Shown here in pieces: positions 1-6,748 of a stretch of 10,834 bases of DNA; positions within the stretch are counted from its first letter, which is position 1, and each line of letters starts with the position of its first letter. The DNA is from RUG754 sp041856085 (GTDB lineage: Bacteria > Bacillota > Clostridia > Peptostreptococcales > Anaerovoracaceae), in NCBI GenBank assembly GCA_041856085.1, contig JBHAFL010000052.1:1-10834 (forward strand), read 5' to 3'. A model generated the notes under the pieces. That model was not told the origin of the DNA and searched no databases. It saw only the letters and a list, made by a program, of their open reading frames with translations. Both the position numbers and the translations under genes were made by a program.

Positions 1-1
1 C

Positions 2-244
2 CACGATGTCAACTTCGCATACGAGTGGGCGGACGATATTGTGCTCGTACACGAGGGAGAGGTCATAGCCGAAGACAGTCCGGCAAAGGTTTTTTCGGAT
101 TCGGAGCTTCTCAAAAAAACGAATCTCAAGCAGCCCGCGGTTTTGGAGCTTTTTATGAGTCTCGTTAAAAAGGGCGTGCTCAGCGGTGAGCTCGAGATTC
201 CTAAGAATATAGCCGAGCTCGAAAAATACATCGAGGGAATATAG
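2..244 (+). CDS. cbiO: Cobalt ECF transporter ATP-binding protein, C-terminal fragment
   Basis: Only the last 80 codons are present; the gene runs off the left edge and reads in frame from base 2. The fragment opens with HDVNFAYEWADDIVLVHEGE, which matches the H-loop (switch histidine) region of CbiO/EcfA-type ABC ATPases, followed by the usual GEVIAEDSPAKVF segment. It ends in a helical tail typical of cobalt/nickel energy-coupling-factor ATPases. The Walker A, signature and Walker B motifs would lie upstream, outside the window; family members are about 270-280 residues long. As a family, these proteins sit on the cytoplasmic face and power metal or vitamin uptake with a membrane partner (CbiQ) and a substrate subunit (CbiM/CbiN). 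The following cbiL and later cbiX favour cobalt as the substrate, but that is inferred from context. Confidence 0.82.
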   Translation, partial: HDVNFAYEWADDIVLVHEGEVIAEDSPAKVFSDSELLKKTNLKQPAVLELFMSLVKKGVLSGELEIPKNIAELEKYIEGI

Positions 245-272
245 TGCAGACAGCCCTATAACCTCGCATATC

Positions 273-298
273 TGCCGAAATAATAGGCGGATTCGGCA
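273..298 (+). repeat. Inverted repeat after the cbiO fragment
   Basis: A 7-bp perfect inverted repeat (TGCCGAA at 273-279, TTCGGCA at 292-298) with a 12-base loop lies 28 bases after the ATPase stop. No T-run follows, so it is not a clear intrinsic terminator. It could be a weak hairpin or a binding site. Confidence 0.35.
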
Positions 299-323
299 AA
301 ATTAAGCTGAGGCAAAATTAAGC
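295..323 (+). repeat. Tandem 13-bp direct repeat, 16-bp period
   Basis: GGCAAAATTAAGC occurs exactly twice, at 295-307 and 311-323, separated by TGA. The copies lie about 50 bases upstream of the possible -10 box of cbiL. They may be a paired operator or a replication-slippage duplication; the sequence alone does not decide. Confidence 0.6.
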
Positions 324-344
324 AGATAAGATTGTCAAAAAATA

Positions 345-373
345 TATTAAGTAAACAAAAAATATTATATAAT
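345..373 (+). promoter_or_regulatory. Possible weak promoter of cbiL
   Basis: A perfect TATAAT at 368-373 lies in a very AT-rich stretch about 60 bases before cbiL. The hexamer 17 bases upstream (TATTAA, 345-350) is a poor -35 box, so the call rests on the -10 box and AT-richness. cbiL could equally be read through from the transporter genes. Confidence 0.3.
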
Positions 374-435
374 TATGATATGAGCGATATGAACCGCAGG
401 TTCCTTAAAGCTTATATATTGATAGGGAAGAAAAA

Positions 436-1113
436 ATGAAGGGTAAATTTTTTGCGGTAGGAGTAGGTCCGGGCGACCCGTCGCTGCTTACATTAAAGGC
501 AATCGATACGATTAAAAGAAGCGATAAGATAGTGCTTCCCGACAGCGGAGCGGCAGAGAACAACGCCCTGAAAATCACCGAAAAATACATAGAGGACAGA
601 GAGACGGTCTATGTACCTATGCCGATGACAAAGGACAGAGCCGTGCTCGACGAAAGTCACGAGCGGGCGGCGGATATAATCGCGGGCTTCCTTGACGAGG
701 GGCTCGCAGTGTCTTTTTTGACCCTCGGCGACCCGTCCATATACAGCACGGTTATGTATGTGCACAGGAAGCTGACGAAGAGGGGCTACGATACCGCGAT
801 TATTCCGGGAATAACCTCGTTCTGCGCGGCGGCTGCGAGCCTTAACTGCTCCCTCTGCGAGAGGGAGGAAATGCTGCACGTCATACCCGCGACATTCAGA
901 CCTGAGATGATGGACGAGCTTGAGGGCACTAAGGTGCTTATGAAATCGGGCAGGGCCATACTGTCTATTAAAGAAAAGCTCTCAGGCAGGAGAGCGATGA
1001 TGGTCGAGCGCGCGAGTATGGAGGACGAGAGGGTCTACAGAGACCTTAACGAGTTAAGGGAGCAGCCCGCATATTTTTCTCTAATAGTCATACCGCCGGA
1101 GGGGCGCGAATAG
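436..1113 (+). CDS. cbiL: Precorrin-2 / cobalt-factor II C20-methyltransferase
   Basis: This SAM-dependent methyltransferase adds the C20 methyl group to (cobalt-)precorrin-2, an early step of corrin ring synthesis in the cytoplasm. The 225-residue length fits the CbiL/CobI family. Visible motifs are the N-terminal GVGPGDPSLLTLKA (residues 9-22), the family-typical PMPMTKD (61-67), TLGDPSIYST (96-105, part of the SAM-binding region) and IPGITSFCAAAA (123-134). The ATG at 436 follows AGGGAAG (424-430) with a 5-base gap. The presence of a CbiX chelatase further on suggests that the cobalt-early (anaerobic) branch is used, so the substrate is probably cobalt-factor II or cobalt-precorrin-2. The last residues (IPPEGRE) and the stop codon lie inside a 26-bp repeat copied again 61 bases downstream, so this C-terminus may be recently altered. 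Confidence 0.93.
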   Translation: MKGKFFAVGVGPGDPSLLTLKAIDTIKRSDKIVLPDSGAAENNALKITEKYIEDRETVYVPMPMTKDRAVLDESHERAADIIAGFLDEGLAVSFLTLGDPSIYSTVMYVHRKLTKRGYDTAIIPGITSFCAAAASLNCSLCEREEMLHVIPATFRPEMMDELEGTKVLMKSGRAILSIKEKLSGRRAMMVERASMEDERVYRDLNELREQPAYFSLIVIPPEGRE

Positions 1114-1175
1114 GTATAGGGCTCAGCCTGCACGCTCCAATCTATCTCGCATACCGCCTGAGGGGCGCGAATAGG
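1089..1175 (+). repeat. 26-bp direct repeat spanning the cbiL stop codon
   Basis: Bases 1089-1114 and 1150-1175 match at 25 of 26 positions (the difference is G1098 versus T1159). Copy 1 encodes the cbiL C-terminus and contains its TAG; copy 2 is non-coding. The offset of 61 is not a multiple of three, and similarity falls off outside the repeat. A shorter echo, TGAGGGG, begins at 1189. The repeat contains a short CGCC/GGCG stem. Confidence 0.8.
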
Positions 1176-1258
1176 GCATGCATTTTTTTGAGGGGTTCTA
1201 ACGGGTAAGCACCGACATTTCATTATCTTCGGCTTGATTAGATTTTTCTGAAAGATTT

Positions 1259-1274
1259 AAGGAGACATATTTTG
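1259..1274 (+). promoter_or_regulatory. Ribosome binding site deciding the TTG start of hemA
   Basis: AAGGAG at 1259-1264 sits 7 bases before TTG (1272-1274), the ideal distance. It is too far from the in-frame GTG (1281) and ATG (1284) to serve them well. Confidence 0.65.
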
Positions 1275-2300
1275 AGCATTGTGATGTCATACATAGATTA
1301 CAATATGGCGGGGCTCGAAGAGAGAGAGCTTTTTTCGTGCGGCAAATCCGCCGTCGAAAAGGTCTACGCCTATCTTGCCGCGTCCGAAGGAGTGCTCGGC
1401 TCCGTGCTGATTGCCACATGTAACAGGACGGAGCTTTATCTTTCGATTGAGGACGGTGCGGAGATAAATCCTTTTGAGAAGCTCTGCGAGGCGCTGGGCT
1501 ATGAGTACGGGAAGTATAAGCACATCAACAGGACGATTAGAGGCGAGGCTGCGATTATACATCTTTCAAGAGTGGCTGCGGGCGCGGAGTCACAGATATG
1601 GGGGGACTACCAGATCATTACACAGGTGGGAGACGCCATAAGGCAGGCGCGCGAGTTTAAGGCGTCGGATTCCATACTTAACGTCGCTTTCAGGACGGGA
1701 ATAACAGCCGGTAAAAAAGTTAAGACCCTCGTGGATTTTAATGTGAACGATAATTCTACCGCGTCAAGGGCGGCAAGGATAATAGCCGAGGACGGTGAAA
1801 TCAGGTCGGCTCTCGTAATAGGAAACGGTATGATAGGGCGCGCGGTTGCCGAGGAGCTGACTCGCGCCGGAATCAAGACCACTATGACTCTCAGGCAGTA
1901 CAGACACGGTGAAATCGTTATCCCTAAGGGCGTGGACACCGTGAACTATAACGAAAGAAACGGCGTTATCAGGGAGTGCGACGCCGTAGTAAGCGCCACA
2001 ATGAGCCCGCATTATACGGTGCACTATGAAGATATAAAGGACTTCGCCAGACTTCCTAAGATATTTATCGATTTAGCGGTTCCGAGAGATATTGAGCCTA
2101 AGATAGGTGAAATCGACGGGGTATTGTGTTATAATGTAGACGATATAAGTCGAGATGTACGCGACAGGAGACAAAAGGAGCAGCTTGAGTATATCGACGA
2201 GATAATCGAAAAATATATCGTGGATTTCAGAAAATGGTACAGCTATAAGAAGAGCCTTGAAGAGCAAAAAATCAAAGGCACGGTCGGAGGCACAGAATGA
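1272..2300 (+). CDS. hemA: Glutamyl-tRNA reductase (short form)
   Basis: HemA reduces glutamyl-tRNA(Glu) with NADPH to glutamate-1-semialdehyde, the first committed step of C5 tetrapyrrole synthesis. The catalytic cysteine is Cys50 in IATCNRTELY. The conserved histidine region follows (HLSRVAAGAESQIWGDYQI, His97), with WGDYQI in place of the usual LGEPQI. A Rossmann NADPH-binding loop, VIGNGMIGRAVAEEL, is at 182-196, and the conserved IDLAVPRDIEP at 266-276. The RQYRHG segment near 208 recalls a clostridial subfamily. I chose the TTG at 1272 because AAGGAG (1259-1264) lies 7 bases before it; the ATG at 1284 would be 19 bases away. At 342 residues the protein stops soon after the linker helix (FRKWY, 319-323), whereas typical enzymes of about 400-420 residues continue into a C-terminal dimerisation domain. 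The end overlaps the next gene (ATGA). Confidence 0.92.
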   Translation: MSIVMSYIDYNMAGLEERELFSCGKSAVEKVYAYLAASEGVLGSVLIATCNRTELYLSIEDGAEINPFEKLCEALGYEYGKYKHINRTIRGEAAIIHLSRVAAGAESQIWGDYQIITQVGDAIRQAREFKASDSILNVAFRTGITAGKKVKTLVDFNVNDNSTASRAARIIAEDGEIRSALVIGNGMIGRAVAEELTRAGIKTTMTLRQYRHGEIVIPKGVDTVNYNERNGVIRECDAVVSATMSPHYTVHYEDIKDFARLPKIFIDLAVPRDIEPKIGEIDGVLCYNVDDISRDVRDRRQKEQLEYIDEIIEKYIVDFRKWYSYKKSLEEQKIKGTVGGTE

Positions 2301-2884
2301 CGGACAGACACTTCCCTCTGTTCATACCTGCCGAGGGAAAAAAAGTATTGATTTTCGGAGGGGGGAGCATAGCTTCAAGGCGGATAAAGACCCTGCTTAA
2401 CTACAGCTTTGAGCTTTATGCCGTGTCGAGAAGCTTTTGTGAAGAGCTATGTGTTTTGGAAAAGGAGAATCGCATTAAGACGCACAGGGCGGAGCTTGCC
2501 TTGAATTCGGCGTATGATGCGATTATTTCGTTGAAGAGGCCGATGGGTAAAATGCAGGAGAATATGGACGCCTGCGCTTCAGAAGCTTTAGGAAGTCTCG
2601 AAAATCTTTCGGGCTTATTCGGGTTCGATATCAGCGGCGAAACCTTATTTGTCCTGTCCTGTTTGGACGATAGAGAGCTTAACAGGCGAATAGGAGAATA
2701 TTTCAGGTCAAGAGGAGTGCTTGTCAATGTATGCGACAGACGCGAGGAATGTGACTTTTTCTTTCCTGCGGTCGCGGTTTCCGACAGTATAAGCGCGGGA
2801 GTGACAGGTACGGGCGGCAATCACAGCGAGGTCAGGCAGGCAGCTGCGAGGATAAGAGAGATATTAGAGAAAAAAGAATACTAA
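2297..2884 (+). CDS. sirC: Precorrin-2 dehydrogenase (SirC/CysG N-domain-like)
   Basis: The protein resembles the NAD-dependent dehydrogenase that oxidises precorrin-2 to sirohydrochlorin, the branch point to siroheme and anaerobic cobalamin. It opens with FPLFIPAEGKKVLIFGGGSIASRRIKTLL, split here as FPLFI at 6-10 and the GGGSIASRR dinucleotide-binding loop at 21-29. It continues with SCLDDRELN (121-129) and VNVCDRREECDFFFPA (143-158). Asp147 aligns by eye with E. coli CysG Asp104, a residue needed for catalysis. The C-terminus (VTGTGGNHSEVRQAAARIREIL) fits clostridial relatives. Between about 72 and 115 it carries roughly 40 residues more than typical members, and the usual ATND motif is weakened to CLDD. 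The start codon overlaps the hemA stop (ATGA), implying translational coupling. Whether it also chelates metal is unclear; the separate CbiX suggests not. Confidence 0.85.
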   Translation: MTDRHFPLFIPAEGKKVLIFGGGSIASRRIKTLLNYSFELYAVSRSFCEELCVLEKENRIKTHRAELALNSAYDAIISLKRPMGKMQENMDACASEALGSLENLSGLFGFDISGETLFVLSCLDDRELNRRIGEYFRSRGVLVNVCDRREECDFFFPAVAVSDSISAGVTGTGGNHSEVRQAAARIREILEKKEY

Positions 2885-2911
2885 AAACATATAATAATTT
2901 ATTTATGTAGA

Positions 2912-2941
2912 CCAAAAACACGGTTTTCGGACATTTTTTTT
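2912..2941 (+). terminator. Probable intrinsic terminator after the hemA-sirC pair
   Basis: An 8-position stem (2912-2919 with 2923-2930, one A/C mismatch, loop ACG) is followed after three bases by an 8-base T-run (2934-2941). The stem is largely A-T, so termination may be partial. It would separate hemA-sirC from hemC. Confidence 0.55.
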
Positions 2942-2983
2942 GCAGAAAAGCTAAAAAGAAAAAGAAGAATTTCAGGAATTCAA

Positions 2984-3036
2984 GCGGACAAAAAGGTAAT
3001 TAACAAATTAGCGGACAATATAGAATTAGCGGACAA
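2984..3036 (+). repeat. Three GCGGACAA direct repeats upstream of hemC
   Basis: GCGGACAA occurs at 2984-2991, 3011-3018 and 3029-3036; the last two are extended to ATTAGCGGACAA (3007-3018 and 3025-3036). Spacings of 27 and 18 bases are both multiples of 9. The repeats end 20 bases before the hemC start codon, so they may be an operator or leader element, or a slippage product. A related TCGGACA lies at 2927-2933. No convincing -35/-10 pair is visible here. Confidence 0.7.
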
Positions 3037-3056
3037 GAATAGAGGGTAAAAATACT

Positions 3057-3956
3057 ATGGAGATAAAAAAAAAAATAAGGGTTGGAAGCAGAGAAAGCCG
3101 CCTCGCCGTGGTTCAGGCGGAGATGCTTATAGAAGCGCTGAAAAAGGCTGAGCCCGAGGCTGATATAGAGCTTGTAACTATGAAAACCACGGGAGATATA
3201 ATCTTGGACAGGACGCTCGACAAGATTGGCGGCAAGGGACTTTTCGTCAAGGAGCTCGACAAGGCGCTTTTAGAGGGAAGAGTCGACCTCACGGTGCACA
3301 GCCTAAAAGATATGCCTATGGAGGTCAGCGAAGAGCTGCCGCTTCTGGCGTTTTCGAAGCGCGAAGACCCGAGAGACGTGCTTATACTGCCTATGGGAGC
3401 CGCCGAGCTTGACCTGTCGAAGCCGATAGGCTGCTCGAGTCAGAGACGAATTAAACAGCTTAAGAAGCTCTTCCCCGAAGCTGAGTTCAAGCCCATAAGG
3501 GGCAATGTGCAGACGAGGCTCGCTAAAGTCGACAGCGGAGAATATTCAGCGACGGTGCTCGCTTACGCGGGTCTTAGGAGACTGGGTCTTGAGGACAGAG
3601 TCAGCAGGATATTCCATACTTATGAAGTCATACCTGCTGCCGGACAGGGAATACTTGTAGTACAGGGCAGACGCGGAAACGCGATACCTGCGGTCGAATC
3701 GTTCAATGACGATGACGCTATGTACGCCGCTCTTGCTGAGAGAGCCTTTGTCAGGAGGCTGGACGGCGGGTGCAGCTCTCCTATCGCGGCGTATGCCGAG
3801 ATTATGGGAGATAAGCTCAGCTTGACGGGCTACTATGTGGATGAAAACGGGCACCAATACACTAAAGGCGTCTGCGGCGATAAGACCGAAGCCAAAAAAA
3901 TAGGCGAAGAGCTGGCAATATACTTAACGGATGAGCGAAATTGGGAGTTCGGTTGA
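3057..3956 (+). CDS. hemC: Hydroxymethylbilane synthase (porphobilinogen deaminase)
   Basis: HemC joins four porphobilinogen molecules into the linear tetrapyrrole hydroxymethylbilane in the cytoplasm. The 299-residue length is normal. Motifs in order are IRVGSRESRLAVVQA (8-22), the substrate-binding segment VTMKTTGD (40-47), GGKGLFVKELD (58-68), HSLKDMP with the catalytic Asp85 (81-87), GCSSQRR (125-131), PIRGNVQTRL (147-156), AAGQG (194-198) and LDGGCSSP (235-242). Cys239 is the expected attachment point of the dipyrromethane cofactor. AGAGGG (3041-3046) lies 10 bases before the ATG. A probable terminator at 2912-2941 and a 238-base spacer after the stop suggest that hemC may be transcribed partly on its own, although its pathway partners flank it on both sides. 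Confidence 0.96.
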   Translation: MEIKKKIRVGSRESRLAVVQAEMLIEALKKAEPEADIELVTMKTTGDIILDRTLDKIGGKGLFVKELDKALLEGRVDLTVHSLKDMPMEVSEELPLLAFSKREDPRDVLILPMGAAELDLSKPIGCSSQRRIKQLKKLFPEAEFKPIRGNVQTRLAKVDSGEYSATVLAYAGLRRLGLEDRVSRIFHTYEVIPAAGQGILVVQGRRGNAIPAVESFNDDDAMYAALAERAFVRRLDGGCSSPIAAYAEIMGDKLSLTGYYVDENGHQYTKGVCGDKTEAKKIGEELAIYLTDERNWEFG

Positions 3957-4105
3957 GAATCGAGAATGGCATTAAAAAATCGGGTAGTATTTGAAAATCA
4001 GAAATTGCCTATAGAATCAAAAAAACATAGAAGCGGCAGTCATCCAAAGAAGCTATAAACTATAAATCTTATTGAGAATTCCCGAGAATCAATAATTGTC
4101 GGGAA
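3953..4105 (+). repeat. Degenerate duplicated segment in the hemC/cobA-hemD spacer
   Basis: TTGAGAATCGAGAAT (3953-3967, covering the hemC stop) is echoed 119 bases later by TTGAGAATTCCCGAGAAT (4072-4089), each followed at a short distance by TCGGG. The second copy contains a 7-bp inverted repeat, TTCCCGA (4079-4085) and TCGGGAA (4099-4105), with a 13-base loop and no T-run. It may be an operator or a decayed repeat. AGCGGCAG also recurs on either side (near 4031 and 4141). Confidence 0.45.
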
Positions 4106-4194
4106 AATATGCCGTAGATTTTTAATAGGCGGTAAAATAAAGCGGCAGCGAAAAAAAGCCGCAGAAGAGAAGGAAGCAGGAAAACAAGCAGACT

Positions 4195-5793
4195 ATGAAC
4201 GAAAAAACAGTAAAAAAACCGGTAAAGAGCACGACGGGTCGGGGAGACGCGACAGCGTTCGCCGCAGCAGACGCGGCAGACCCGCGAAAAGACGCAAGCT
4301 GTAAGAGGGGTAAGGTATATCTGGTCGGCGCCGGCCCCGGTGACCCCGAGCTTCTCACCCTCAAAGGGAGACGCCTCATAGATGAATGTGACGTAATCGT
4401 GTTTGACAGGCTCGTCGGTAAAAAGATTATGGATATGATACCGGAGGGCAGGAAGCTCATAGACGTGGGGAAGAATGTCGGTGACCATCCCGTGCCGCAG
4501 TATGAGATAAATAAAATACTGCTTCGGGAAGCTCTCGACGGGAAGCAGGTGCTTAGGCTAAAAGGAGGAGACCCGTTCGTCTTCGGAAGAGGCGGAGAGG
4601 AGCTCGAGCTGCTTGCAGAGAACGGAGTTGAGTTCGAGGTGATTCCGGGGATTACATCGTCAATAGCCGTACCGGCTTATGCAGGTATACCCGTGACTCA
4701 CAGGGACTTCTGCTCCTCGTTTCACATCATAACGGGTCATGCTAAAGCCGGAGGCGAGCTCAGCATAGACTTCGACGCGCTCGTGAGGCTAAACGGCACT
4801 CTCGTATTTATGATGAGCGTTTCGACTGTAGGAATGATATCAAACGGACTGAGACAAGCGGGTATGGATGGTGAAATGCCTTGCGCGGTAATAGAAAACG
4901 GCACCGGGCCGAGCCAGCGCAGCTTCGTGTCAAACCTTGATAATATAGAAAAAACCGTTTACGATAATTCAATTAAGTCGCCGGCAGTTATCATTGTCGG
5001 ACGGGTTTGCAGCCTTGCGGACAGCTTCAACTGGTTCGAGAAGCTGCCGCTCAGAGGACTTAGCATAGTTGTGACGCAGCCCGAAAAAAAGGCGTCAAAG
5101 TTAGAGGCTATGCTTAGGAAGCTCGGAGCCGAAACGAAGCTCTACCCGTGTATTAAGACGGAATACATCAGACCGCTTGCACCCGAGCTTGAGGGAAAAG
5201 ACGTTCTCGTATTTACAAGCGCCGAGGGGGTTAATTCGTTTTTTGAGTGGCTTCTCGGCGAGGGAAAGGACGCCCGCTGTCTTTCGGGCAAAAAAATCGC
5301 CTGCATAGGCCCCGCTACAGCCGGCGCACTTAGAGCATTCGGCATAGGCTGCGACTTTATGCCGCGAGAATATTACGGCAGGAACTTAGCCGAGGAGATG
5401 ATAAGCACGGGCTTCATAACGGGAGACAGCAGCCTGCTTCTCCTCAGAGCGGAGATTGGAAGCGAGGAGATAACCGGTATATTAAGCGAAAACGCCATAG
5501 ACTTCACGGATTATCCCGTATATACGACCTCGCTCATAAGCCATGAGGAAAAGATAGGGAGAGGAGATTTCGACTATGTGAGCTTCACCAGCAGGAGCTG
5601 CGTCGAGGGTTTCGTCAAAACCTGCGGAATTAAGGATATGGGCTCAGTGAAGGCTCTATGCATAGGTGAAAAGACCGCTGAGCTTGCGGCGGACTACGGT
5701 ATGAAAGCTATCGTTTCCGATGAAGCGACAATAGTTTCTATGGTAGATAAGATAATAGAGGAGGCAAAAAATGAACAGAGGAAGACGACTTAG
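4195..5793 (+). CDS. cobA-hemD: Fused uroporphyrinogen-III methyltransferase / uroporphyrinogen-III synthase
   Basis: The protein has 532 residues and two domains. Residues about 40-275 are a SAM-dependent methyltransferase (CobA/SUMT) that converts uroporphyrinogen III to precorrin-2: VYLVGAGPGDPELLTLKG (41-58), LRLKGGDPFVFGRGGEE (120-136), VIPGITSSIAVPAYAGIPVTHR (149-170, cited as a block) and the GTLVFMMSV strand (201-209). Residues about 286-525 match HemD, which cyclises hydroxymethylbilane: VFTSAEGVNSFF (339-350), IGPATAGALRAFG (371-383) and VSFTSRSCVEGF (462-473). The fusion pairs consecutive reactions and is common in Firmicutes. The first 38 residues are an extra Lys/Ala/Asp-rich tail, but no other ATG, GTG or TTG lies before the CobA domain. 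The gene overlaps hemB by 23 bases. Confidence 0.95.
   Translation: MNEKTVKKPVKSTTGRGDATAFAAADAADPRKDASCKRGKVYLVGAGPGDPELLTLKGRRLIDECDVIVFDRLVGKKIMDMIPEGRKLIDVGKNVGDHPVPQYEINKILLREALDGKQVLRLKGGDPFVFGRGGEELELLAENGVEFEVIPGITSSIAVPAYAGIPVTHRDFCSSFHIITGHAKAGGELSIDFDALVRLNGTLVFMMSVSTVGMISNGLRQAGMDGEMPCAVIENGTGPSQRSFVSNLDNIEKTVYDNSIKSPAVIIVGRVCSLADSFNWFEKLPLRGLSIVVTQPEKKASKLEAMLRKLGAETKLYPCIKTEYIRPLAPELEGKDVLVFTSAEGVNSFFEWLLGEGKDARCLSGKKIACIGPATAGALRAFGIGCDFMPREYYGRNLAEEMISTGFITGDSSLLLLRAEIGSEEITGILSENAIDFTDYPVYTTSLISHEEKIGRGDFDYVSFTSRSCVEGFVKTCGIKDMGSVKALCIGEKTAELAADYGMKAIVSDEATIVSMVDKIIEEAKNEQRKTT
5757..5773 (+). promoter_or_regulatory. Strong hemB ribosome binding site inside cobA-hemD
   Basis: AGAGGAGG at 5757-5764 lies 6 bases before the hemB ATG, within the last codons of cobA-hemD. 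It fixes the hemB start despite the 23-base overlap. Confidence 0.8.
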
Positions 5794-6748
5794 AGCGAAT
5801 CCGCTCATAAGGGGAATGGTGAGAGAAACGAGAGCCTCGAAGAGCGGCCTAATCTATCCGATATTTTTTGAAGAGGGGGAGAACATCAAGAGTCCTATCG
5901 AGTCGCTCGACGGCCAGTTCAGAGTCAGCCCGGACAGAGCTGAGGAAGTGGTGGACGAGTGCCTAAAAAGCGGCGTCGACAAGTTTTTGCTATTCGGAAT
6001 ACCGAAAGAAAAAGACGAATACGGCAGTCAGGCTTACGCCGAAAACGGTATAGTGCAGCAGGCACTCCGAAAGCTCAGAGATAATTACAAAAAATCGGTT
6101 TATCTGATAACGGACGTGTGTATGTGCGAATATACTTCACACGGGCATTGCGGAATACTTTCGGGAGAAGAGGTCGAGAATGACGTAACATTGACATACC
6201 TTCAAAAAATCGCCCTTTCGCATACAGAGGCCGGTGCGGATATGGTAGCGCCGTCGGATATGATGGACGGAAGAATCGCGGCGATAAGGCAAATACTCGA
6301 CGATAACGGATATCTTAATACGCCTGTTATGTCCTATGCAGTGAAATACGCCTCGAGCTTCTATGGACCGTTCAGGGAAGCGGCGGGCTCAGCACCGGCT
6401 TTCGGAGACAGAAAGGGCTATCAGATGGACTGTGCGAATATGAGAGAGGCCATGAAGGAAGCTGCCTTTGATGAAGAAGAGGGAGCGGATATTCTTATGG
6501 TTAAGCCTGCGCTCGCATTTCTCGATGTGATAAGGGAACTGTCGTATAACACGAATCTCCCGATTGCCACATACTCGGTGAGCGGCGAATACGCGATGAT
6601 AAGAAACGCGGCTAAGGCGGGTCTTATAAACGAATACGGGATTATTTGCGAAACGGCGACTTCGATGTTTCGCGCGGGCGCGGATATAATAATCAGCTAC
6701 TACGCTAAAGAAATCGCGGAAGCTATAGCGAGGGGAGATATAGGATGA
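5771..6748 (+). CDS. hemB: Delta-aminolevulinic acid dehydratase (porphobilinogen synthase)
   Basis: HemB condenses two 5-aminolevulinate molecules to porphobilinogen. At 325 residues the length is standard. The Schiff-base lysines are visible as Lys192 in SYAVKYAS and Lys245 in MVKPAL. The segment DVCMCEYTSHGHCG (116-129) supplies the cysteine triplet (Cys117, Cys119, Cys127) of the catalytic zinc site, so this is the zinc-dependent type rather than the aspartate-rich magnesium type. Other conserved blocks are GADMVAPSDMMDGR (155-168), FYGPFREAAGSAP (197-209) and the C-terminal YSVSGEYAM (268-276). Translation is probably coupled to cobA-hemD upstream (23-base overlap) and hemL downstream (ATGA), so these three genes form one tight transcription unit. 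Confidence 0.97.
   Translation: MNRGRRLRANPLIRGMVRETRASKSGLIYPIFFEEGENIKSPIESLDGQFRVSPDRAEEVVDECLKSGVDKFLLFGIPKEKDEYGSQAYAENGIVQQALRKLRDNYKKSVYLITDVCMCEYTSHGHCGILSGEEVENDVTLTYLQKIALSHTEAGADMVAPSDMMDGRIAAIRQILDDNGYLNTPVMSYAVKYASSFYGPFREAAGSAPAFGDRKGYQMDCANMREAMKEAAFDEEEGADILMVKPALAFLDVIRELSYNTNLPIATYSVSGEYAMIRNAAKAGLINEYGIICETATSMFRAGADIIISYYAKEIAEAIARGDIG

Noticed and set aside
332..337. TTGTCA as the -35 box for cbiL
   Set aside because: The only good -10 box (368-373) is 30 bases away, too far for a pair.
245..435. A cobalamin riboswitch ahead of cbiL, or ahead of any other gene here
   Set aside because: I could not find the conserved B12-box or the large folded core in any spacer; most spacers are also too short.
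4069..4488. Two long overlapping - strand frames opposite the start of cobA-hemD
   Set aside because: They arise from the purine-rich tail and spacer read backwards, giving Leu/Phe-rich sequence; the + strand protein is clearly the gene.
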